NCBI RefSeq assembly: GCF_030167925.1
Contig: NZ_JASKUT010000002.1
Span: 744,001-808,000 of the forward strand
DNA from: Paenibacillus silviterrae
GTDB taxonomy: Bacteria > Bacillota > Bacilli > Paenibacillales > NBRC-103111
Reading direction: 5' to 3'
Length of the DNA stretch: 64,000 bases
Shown here: positions 58,280 to 64,000 of the stretch, in pieces
Numbering within the stretch: the stretch's first letter is position 1
Layout of the letters: the number at the start of each line of letters is the position of its first letter
Made by a program: the position numbers and the translations under genes
The notes under the pieces: model-generated
Seen by the model: the letters and a program-made list of their open reading frames with translations, nothing else
The model's database searches: none
What the model was told of the DNA's origin: nothing

Positions 58280-59788
58280 ATGAAACAGCCCGAGGTGAAG
58301 CCGCTGACGGAGGAACTGCAAGGCAATGTGGCATGGATCAAAGAGGCATTTTCGTATCCGAAGAACCATGCGCTTCGAATACGTGATGTGTTTATCCCTT
58401 TCATCAGCAAGGAAGGTACGGTGCTGTACGTCGATGGAGCGGCGGATACGCAGACGATTCAGCAGCATATCGTCGAGCCACTGCTGAAATATGTTCACAC
58501 CCTGCCTCTGCAAGAGGATCAGGTTCAAGTAATGGTGCAGCAGGTCATTACCGGATGCTCAGTCACGCTGTTAGGCACGGATAAAGAAATTATCCAAGAC
58601 TTGCTGATGGGTAACACGATTGTCTTGATTCAAGGCTGCGGTCAGGCGATCTCTATCGAAACGCCGGGCTTTGAAGCGAGAACCATTGGTGAGCCCAAAG
58701 TAGAGCATGCGTTAAAAGGACCAAAGGAATCGTTCGTTGAATCGGCTGCTACGAATTTATCCCAGATTCGGAGGCAGCTGAAAACGCAAAATTTGATCGC
58801 CGAAACGATGTCGTTAGGCAAAGAGGTAAGGTGCCCGGTTACACTGCTGTATATAAGAAACCTCACCAATCCCGAGCTCGTCAAGAAGGTTAAGGAAAGA
58901 ATTAAGGTCATCGAAAGCGACAGCGTTCAAAATTTATCCATGCTGGAGCAATATATTGAAGACCGGCCGTATTCCATCATCCCCAGCACCCTAACGACAG
59001 AGAGGCCCGACCGGACCTGTGCTTTTTTGCAGGAAGGGCATGTGGTGCTCATCATGGATAACTCACCCTATGCCTTGATCGCGCCGATTACCTTCTGGTC
59101 CTTGTTTCACACGGCGGAGGATATGAATCTGCGCTGGGTTTATGGCAATTTTATCAGAATCGTAAGAATTTTCGCCATCTTCGTCGCCCTGCTGACCCCT
59201 TCCATCTATATTGCCGTAAGCACCTTTCATGAGGAAATGCTTCAAACGGATCTGCTGCTGGCGATTGCGGCGACAAGGGAACGTGTTCCGTTCCCCGCGT
59301 TTATGGAAGTGCTGATTATGGAGGTAGCCTTTGAGCTGGTAAGGGAGGCCGGTGTCCGAGTACCCAGCGTCATCGGTCCGACGGTAGGTATCGTAGGAGC
59401 GTTAATTCTCGGACAAGCAGCTGTAGAAGCTAATATTATCAGTCCGATTCTAGTGATCGTCGTAGCGATTACAGGTCTCGCATCCTTCGCCATCCCGGAG
59501 ATCAGCTTTAATTTTGCCGTACGAATTTTTCGCTTCATTTTACTGGCAACAGCTACCTTCATCGGATTCTATGGAATCGCATTGCTCTTAACTTGCCTGG
59601 TTTGTTATATGGTCTCTCTGAAGTCGTTCGATGTGCCGTTTCTTGCGCCGATGGCACCGCACTATCGTTCCTCCAAGGATTTGGTGCTGAGGCCGCCGAT
59701 CTGGAAGCAATGGCTTATGCCTTTTTATACCAAGCCATTGGTCAAAAAACGAATGAAACAGCCGGAAGGGAATCGAAGGAATGATTAG
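58280..59788 (+). CDS. Spore germination protein, GerA family A subunit
   Basis: Inner-membrane component of a germinant receptor in the spore. It is 502 aa. A soluble N-terminal domain (about 1-275) contains the conserved LLYIRNLTNPELVKKVKERI and DRPYSIIPSTLTTERPDR. Four to five membrane helices follow (about 290-460), with FPAFMEVLIMEVAFELVREAG and RVPSVIGPTVGIVGALILGQ, the strongly conserved GerAA core. The C-terminal tail is cytoplasmic. The start ATG has GGGTGGGGGG upstream. The B-subunit gene overlaps its end by 8 bp. Confidence 0.93.
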   Translation: MKQPEVKPLTEELQGNVAWIKEAFSYPKNHALRIRDVFIPFISKEGTVLYVDGAADTQTIQQHIVEPLLKYVHTLPLQEDQVQVMVQQVITGCSVTLLGTDKEIIQDLLMGNTIVLIQGCGQAISIETPGFEARTIGEPKVEHALKGPKESFVESAATNLSQIRRQLKTQNLIAETMSLGKEVRCPVTLLYIRNLTNPELVKKVKERIKVIESDSVQNLSMLEQYIEDRPYSIIPSTLTTERPDRTCAFLQEGHVVLIMDNSPYALIAPITFWSLFHTAEDMNLRWVYGNFIRIVRIFAIFVALLTPSIYIAVSTFHEEMLQTDLLLAIAATRERVPFPAFMEVLIMEVAFELVREAGVRVPSVIGPTVGIVGALILGQAAVEANIISPILVIVVAITGLASFAIPEISFNFAVRIFRFILLATATFIGFYGIALLLTCLVCYMVSLKSFDVPFLAPMAPHYRSSKDLVLRPPIWKQWLMPFYTKPLVKKRMKQPEGNRRND

Positions 59789-60872
59789 ACCTACGGATAG
59801 CAAGCTGGGAGTGAGGGAATTCGCCTCGCTCCTTGTTCTTACCATTGCCATTAAGCTGACGGATACGACACCCTCCATCCTATTCATGCAGGGGCATAAT
59901 GCCGCTTGGATGATTCCGTTGTTATCCGCAGTAATCATAATCATTCCTGTGGTATTGCTCTTATCCTTGCTAAAAAGGCACGAAGGCAAGGGACTGATGG
60001 AGCTCCTTACTCTGACATTCGGCCGATCTATCGGCTTCGCGATGGGCTTCATATTATTCGTTTACACTTTATTGTTCTCCTCCATCAACAGCCGCAGCTA
60101 TGTCGATATTATCAACGTAATGATGTACCAAAGAACGCCGGTCCCCGCATTGTACATCATGCTGCTATTTGCAGCTTGGTTTGTGGCGAACCGCGGTCTT
60201 GAAGCCATCGGACGTACTGCTTGGGTTGTCATCCCATATATCAAGTTAATCCTCTGGTCGCTGGTTTACTTCGTGTGGAAAGAGATCGATTGGCTACACT
60301 TGTATCCGATTGCAGGACCGGGCTATGATCGGGTTGCCCAACAGAGTTTCCTCCATAGTGCCATGTACGGGGAATTGATACTCATGATGGTGCTTGCTTC
60401 GAACGTGAGGAGCTTCCGCTCCTTTCGCTTCAGTACTTGGCTTGCCTTGGGGGTCTCCTGTATAGAACTAGTCGTATTGATGGCCGTATATGTTGCCGTA
60501 TTTGACTATCCTTCCGTCGTCCAATTGGCTTACCCATTTCAACATCTCACCCGAGCGGCGTCTATCGGTAAAACACTCACGCATGTAGAATCGATGTTTT
60601 TCGGATTTTGGATCATATCCGCCTCGATCCACTTTGCCATATCCATTTACTTGACCACCTATATTTTCGGCAAAATGCTGCGTCTCAAGGAGTTTGAACC
60701 GATGATCCTTCCTTTGACGGCATTGATTTTGCTGCTCGGTCTCATCCCCAGCGATACCCAGACGACGTTAATGCTGCGGGACGGGATTACTCAATGCGGC
60801 TCCTTTCTGTTTATTTCGCTGCCTTTCCTGCTGTGGATTACGGATCGGATACGAAGGAGGAGAGTGAGTTGA
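59781..60872 (+). CDS. Spore germination protein, GerA family B subunit (endospore germination permease)
   Basis: A 363-aa protein with about ten predicted helices, related to amino-acid/polyamine permeases. It binds the small-molecule germinant in the A-B-C receptor. The N-terminus LGVREFASLLVLTIAIKLTD and the central GLEAIGRTAWVVIPYIKLIL are typical GerB stretches. ATG lies within the last codons of the A gene (8-bp overlap). The C gene starts inside its stop region (TTGA). The germinant specificity cannot be predicted. Confidence 0.92.
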   Translation: MIRPTDSKLGVREFASLLVLTIAIKLTDTTPSILFMQGHNAAWMIPLLSAVIIIIPVVLLLSLLKRHEGKGLMELLTLTFGRSIGFAMGFILFVYTLLFSSINSRSYVDIINVMMYQRTPVPALYIMLLFAAWFVANRGLEAIGRTAWVVIPYIKLILWSLVYFVWKEIDWLHLYPIAGPGYDRVAQQSFLHSAMYGELILMMVLASNVRSFRSFRFSTWLALGVSCIELVVLMAVYVAVFDYPSVVQLAYPFQHLTRAASIGKTLTHVESMFFGFWIISASIHFAISIYLTTYIFGKMLRLKEFEPMILPLTALILLLGLIPSDTQTTLMLRDGITQCGSFLFISLPFLLWITDRIRRRRVS

Positions 60873-62122
60873 GGAAAACGGTAATTCTCATGGTATTGGG
60901 TTCGCTGTCACTGCTTCTGACGGGCTGCTGGGATCAGCTGGAGCTGGAGGAGCAGGCCTATGTCGTCGTCATGGGACTGGATAAAGGCGCACCCGGGATG
61001 GTGGATGTTACCTTCCAGATTGCTAATCCGCAGGTAGGCTCTACGGACAAAGGCTCGGCTCAGAATGAACCTCCAAGCGATACGGTAACCTTCTCAACGC
61101 CGGACATTCTATCAGCCAAAGATATAGCCAATAGTATTGTCACAAGAACGATCAGCTTTTCGCATCTTAGAACCATTATCGTGGGGGAGGAGTTAGCCAA
61201 ATCGAGCTTATTTCATCACGTTATGGCTGCCGCGACAAGGGATCCGGAGCTGCGCAGCGAATCGAATCTGGTGGTGACGAATCATAGAGCGAGAGATTTC
61301 ATACACAACAACAAACCGAAGCTGGAGACCCGGCCCCATAAGTACTATGAGTTCATGCAGGATCGCTGGAGAGATACGGGGTTGGTTCCTTATTCTACGC
61401 TTACACGTTATTTTCAACGGCTGGGAGGGGATGCCCTGTATCTTGCGATTTACGCTTCGGCCAAGCCTCACCCGACAACGAAAAAAAGAAATGAGGACCA
61501 ATACAAAGCAGGTGAAATTCCCCATGACTCAGGAGATCCAGCAGAGATGTTGGGATCCGCGGTTTTCAATTCCGGTCGGATGATCGGTACGTTGACGGGG
61601 GAAGAAACCCGATTCGCTTTGTATTTACGCCGCAAGGCGCTCGTTCATTCCTTTATTGCCTCCTACAAGGATCCGTTGAATCCTAAATTTCAAATTTCAG
61701 TAAGAATGATCAAGGAAGAGGATACTAAGATTAAGGTGAATACCGAAGGGGATAGGGCTCAGGTCAAGGTGACGGTTCCTATTGTACTTCAAGTTTTATC
61801 GATTCCGAGCTTAACGAATTATGTTACAGACACGGAGAATCAGAAAAAGCTGATTGCCTCCTTGGAAAAGCAATTCGAACAAATTTCAAGGAAAGTTGTA
61901 GAGAAATCTCAGAAGCAGTTTAAAGCAGATCCTTTTCTATGGCATCTGAACGCCAGAGGAACATTCAAGACTCTACCTGAATATTTAGCCTATGACTGGT
62001 CAAAGCAGTTTACGGATGCTACGGTAGATATTCACTTTGACTGCCGCATCGAAAGCTTCGGTAAGCAGCTTTTGCCCCCATTGGCGGGTCGTGCTCTTGT
62101 TGAACAGGAGGAGAAGCAGTGA
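60869..62122 (+). CDS. Spore germination protein, GerA family C subunit (lipoprotein)
   Basis: Outer-face lipoprotein of the germinant receptor, 417 aa. The signal peptide MRKTVILMVLGSLSLLLTGC ends in lipobox LTGC with Cys20, and the mature protein begins WDQLELEEQAYVVVMGLDKG, a standard GerC start. The Ger(x)C domain continues with SFSHLRTIIVGEELAK and the C-terminal ARGTFKTLPEYLAYDW. The TTG start is 6-10 bp after AAGGAGGAG and overlaps the B-gene stop. An earlier in-frame ATG (60794) lies inside the B gene and lacks a ribosome site. Confidence 0.92.
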   Translation: MRKTVILMVLGSLSLLLTGCWDQLELEEQAYVVVMGLDKGAPGMVDVTFQIANPQVGSTDKGSAQNEPPSDTVTFSTPDILSAKDIANSIVTRTISFSHLRTIIVGEELAKSSLFHHVMAAATRDPELRSESNLVVTNHRARDFIHNNKPKLETRPHKYYEFMQDRWRDTGLVPYSTLTRYFQRLGGDALYLAIYASAKPHPTTKKRNEDQYKAGEIPHDSGDPAEMLGSAVFNSGRMIGTLTGEETRFALYLRRKALVHSFIASYKDPLNPKFQISVRMIKEEDTKIKVNTEGDRAQVKVTVPIVLQVLSIPSLTNYVTDTENQKKLIASLEKQFEQISRKVVEKSQKQFKADPFLWHLNARGTFKTLPEYLAYDWSKQFTDATVDIHFDCRIESFGKQLLPPLAGRALVEQEEKQ

Positions 62123-62277
62123 ACTGGATCCTGATCCTCGGTTATCTTTATATTACTTACTATACCTTTAGCTATGCCAGGAAGGTGTGGCAGGAGGGGA
62201 ATAGGCTGGGAGGATTCGGCATTGTCCTCCTGTCTGTATGTTATTTGCCGATTTCCATATGGCTGTATATCAGATAA
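62119..62277 (+). CDS. Small two-helix membrane protein, fourth gene of the ger operon (52 aa)
   Basis: GTG 62119 overlaps the C-subunit stop as GTGA, and GGAGGAG lies 9 bp upstream. The 52-residue product has helix 1 WILILGYLYITYYTFSYA, a charged turn RKVWQEGNRLG, and helix 2 FGIVLLSVCYLPISIWLYI. It is the right size and position for an accessory subunit of the D type found in some gerA operons, small two-helix proteins that modulate germination. That equivalence is inferred from position and topology only. Confidence 0.7.
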   Translation: MNWILILGYLYITYYTFSYARKVWQEGNRLGGFGIVLLSVCYLPISIWLYIR

Positions 62278-62319
62278 GCCGGCTCGGGGAACAGAAGGTT
62301 TCTGCTCTTCAAGCCGGCT
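62277..62319. terminator. Hairpin between the ger operon and the convergent HNH gene
   Basis: Two copies of the self-complementary AGCCGGCT (62277-62284, 62312-62319) can pair, with an inner CAGAA/TTCTG stem. No good T-run exists on either strand, so its role as a terminator is uncertain. Confidence 0.4.
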
Positions 62320-62343
62320 GCTGCTTTCTTCAGACGATCGGGT

Positions 62344-63006
62344 TTACTCTTCATCCTGCCCGAGAAATTCATCCAAGCTATGAGAGGCTTTGCTTTGATT
62401 GCAAATATTGCAGGCGCATACACAATTCATTGGAGTCGTATGTCCTCCCTTGGAGCGCGGCAGCAGATGATCGATCGTGTCCCCATACTCACCGCAGAAG
62501 AAGCATTGATGCCGGTCTCTTGCCAGAATAAACCGGCGAAAGGATTTATTCGTATAGATCCGTCGGATCGTATAACGGTTAACGACGACAGCGGCATGTT
62601 CCTTCACTAGTGTAACAGCTGTCTCCAAGTCGGTTTCCTGGTACCAGCGCCTTCCCTTGTCCGTTCGGCCGCGCATCCGAATGAAGCCCTCGCGGGTCGG
62701 CTGAAGCACGGAAGCATCCGGACCTTCGGGCCGGGGGGGAGGAGGGGGCAGCGGGCGGCGTGTCCGTATCTTGGGTGCGTGCAGAGAGCCTTCGTCAAGA
62801 AGCAGCGGAGGCGAGGCTACCCTTACCTGCGGTTGTTCGGCAGCGACTGAGGCTGCGTTTCCCCCTGTGTCCGGGTCCGCTTTACGCTGCTTTCGGCAGC
62901 TACGACATGCGCCGCGGCGTGACGCTTTACCGGAACGTCTGCCAGTTCTTCGTAAAAATTCCTGTATTGGTTTCTGCTCATGACAATGAGCGCAAATTTT
63001 GTACAT
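62344..63006 (-). CDS. HNH endonuclease family protein with N-terminal zinc ribbon
   Basis: A 220-aa protein. The N-terminal zinc site (CAHCHEQKPIQEF, then CRSC, about 5-41) is followed by a Pro/Arg-rich linker (RPLPPPPPRPEG, about 87-100) and a conserved middle segment. The C-terminal HNH domain is about 160-215: CFFCGEYGDTIDHLLPRSKG with the catalytic His, then NCVCACNICNQSKAS with the Asn and second zinc pair. I chose ATG 63006 (GAGGTGG upstream); longer frames lack a start signal. Bacterial free-standing HNH proteins act in repair, restriction or unknown roles. Nothing adjacent suggests a defence operon. Confidence 0.8.
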   Translation of the reverse strand: MYKICAHCHEQKPIQEFLRRTGRRSGKASRRGACRSCRKQRKADPDTGGNAASVAAEQPQVRVASPPLLLDEGSLHAPKIRTRRPLPPPPPRPEGPDASVLQPTREGFIRMRGRTDKGRRWYQETDLETAVTLVKEHAAVVVNRYTIRRIYTNKSFRRFILARDRHQCFFCGEYGDTIDHLLPRSKGGHTTPMNCVCACNICNQSKASHSLDEFLGQDEE

Positions 63007-63189
63007 GGTGTCCACCTCGCTTCCTTCCCTTGTTATTCTACCATAAACAGGACAGGAAGGAGGAATGTGCCTGGCGAAGCGCGCAAATATTACATAGTCT
63101 CGCGGAATAGAGCAAGAGAAGCGTAGAGGGGATGTACGCCCTTGTGTTACGATGGGTAGTATCCATTTCAGCAAAGAAGGGTAGCCCTC

Positions 63190-64000
63190 ATGGAGACATG
63201 GCGCAAAAATTTATACATCTTATGGTTTGGGACCTTTTTTACCTCTGCGGGGATCGGAATGATCATTCCCTTCCTGCCGCTTTACGTACAAGAGTTAGGC
63301 ATTCATGACGTTCAGAAGGCGGCCCTTTGGGCTGCGATGATATTCGGGATTAATCATGTGATGATCGCAATAACTTCTCCGTTCTGGGGCAGATTCTCGG
63401 ACCGGTACGGGCAAAGGGTGACCATGATTCGGTCAGGCTTCGGCCTGGCCGTCATTATTGCCGCGATGGGACTTGTCCATACACCGGTTCAGCTGCTCCT
63501 GCTTCGCGCACTCTTCGGAACGATGGGAGGCTTCTCCACCTCGGCGGTGGCCCTCATGGCCATTGAGGCGCCGAAGGATCAAGTAGGGAGGACGCTCGGC
63601 ACGCTGCAGACAGGTCAGGTCAGCGGGCAGTTGCTGGGGCCGCTGCTGGGGGGCATCCTGGCGGAGTGGCTCGGCATGAGGAATTCTTTCTTCTTCACAG
63701 GCTTATTCATCTTTATCGCCGCCGTGCTGGTGCTCTTCGGAGTCAGAGAAACAAAGGAGTATGCTGTCTTCCGCATCGGCCCGTGGCTTCAATCGATGAC
63801 GAATCGGCGTAAGGAAATGCGCGCACAAGAAGAGGGAAAGGCACCTCAAGCAAAGCTGGAGCTTCGACAAGTGATGCGGGAGACCCCAGTCATATTCACG
63901 CTGTTCCTGTCCACCTATTTGATTGCGGCCAGCTTCCAAAGCATCAGCCCGATCATCTCCCTATATGTGAAGAGCTTGCATGTAGAAGATCACGTGGCCT
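63190..64000 (+). CDS. MFS transporter, DHA1-type (3' truncated by window edge)
   Basis: The first 270 residues of a major facilitator permease; the frame stays open to the last base. N-terminal helices LYILWFGTFFTSAGIGMIIP and SPFWGRFSDRYGQRVTMIRS, with the MFS loop motif GRFSDRYGQR, are followed by ALFGTMGGFSTSAVALMAIE and GQLLGPLLGGILAEWLGMR, the antiporter-type motif C region. A charged central loop (KEMRAQEEGKAPQAK) precedes the C-terminal half. This is the pattern of drug/multidrug exporters of the MdtG group. AAGAAGGG lies 9-10 bp before the ATG. Confidence 0.87.
   Translation, partial: METWRKNLYILWFGTFFTSAGIGMIIPFLPLYVQELGIHDVQKAALWAAMIFGINHVMIAITSPFWGRFSDRYGQRVTMIRSGFGLAVIIAAMGLVHTPVQLLLLRALFGTMGGFSTSAVALMAIEAPKDQVGRTLGTLQTGQVSGQLLGPLLGGILAEWLGMRNSFFFTGLFIFIAAVLVLFGVRETKEYAVFRIGPWLQSMTNRRKEMRAQEEGKAPQAKLELRQVMRETPVIFTLFLSTYLIAASFQSISPIISLYVKSLHVEDHVA

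Noticed and set aside
62344..63006. HNH endonuclease considered as the missing nuclease of the Jet-like operon
   Set aside because: It is 18 kb away, on the other strand, and of a different fold from JetD. There is no evidence of linkage.

Overview
The window looks like a chromosomal segment of a spore-forming, Gram-positive bacterium of the Paenibacillaceae (Paenibacillus or a close relative). The grounds are purine-rich Shine-Dalgarno sites with many GTG/TTG starts, a gerA-type spore germination operon, a YjcZ-like sporulation micropeptide, Lpl-type carbohydrate ABC transporters paired with AraC/Cache sensor regulators, a CIRCE element and moderate G+C. No tRNA, rRNA, CRISPR array or recognisable insertion sequence was seen. 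All assignments rest on motifs read by eye; no database search was run.

Left part (1-15 kb). A sulfonate/nitrate-type substrate-binding lipoprotein (cut by the window edge), its ATPase and a rhodanese sulfurtransferase come first. A convergent membrane protein and a TagA-type glycosyltransferase follow. Next is a probable operon: ROK regulator, two Gfo/Idh/MocA oxidoreductases, two Lpl-type permeases, a solute-binding lipoprotein, and a 959-residue secreted protein with two endonuclease/exonuclease/phosphatase domains, the first of which appears catalytically dead. A c-di-GMP-I riboswitch with terminator then precedes a chemoreceptor gene.

Sialic-acid island (17.4-30.7 kb). An AraC regulator lies divergent to a NanA-type lyase, with a perfect direct repeat between them. 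A Cache-AraC sensor, a decayed MFS transporter remnant, a complete solute-binding/permease/permease system, a cytoplasmic sialidase, a secreted multidomain sialidase whose signal peptide seems frameshifted, and a YhcH-type protein follow. Together they would cut sialic acid from host or environmental glycans, import it and cleave it to ManNAc and pyruvate; NanE and NanK are not in the window.

Middle part (30.8-44.5 kb). An MFS exporter with an ArsR-rhodanese regulator, a rhamnose mutarotase, SstT, and several small hypothetical or sporulation-linked genes lead to the most striking locus. This is a four-gene operon (38.3-44.0 kb) encoding a ribbon-helix-helix/zinc-ribbon protein and JetA-, JetB- and JetC-like subunits of a Wadjet/MksBEF-type SMC complex. 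No JetD nuclease gene lies beside it.

Right part (44.5-64 kb). This holds a 2-hydroxyacid dehydrogenase, two hybrid histidine kinases flanking htpG (with a CIRCE operator), a split chromate transporter, a formylglycine-generating enzyme with both active-site cysteines, a NiCoT-like metal transporter, a cluster of four short palindromic repeats, GNAT and Nudix genes, ndk, a gerA-B-C operon with a fourth small membrane gene, an HNH endonuclease and a truncated MFS gene at the edge.
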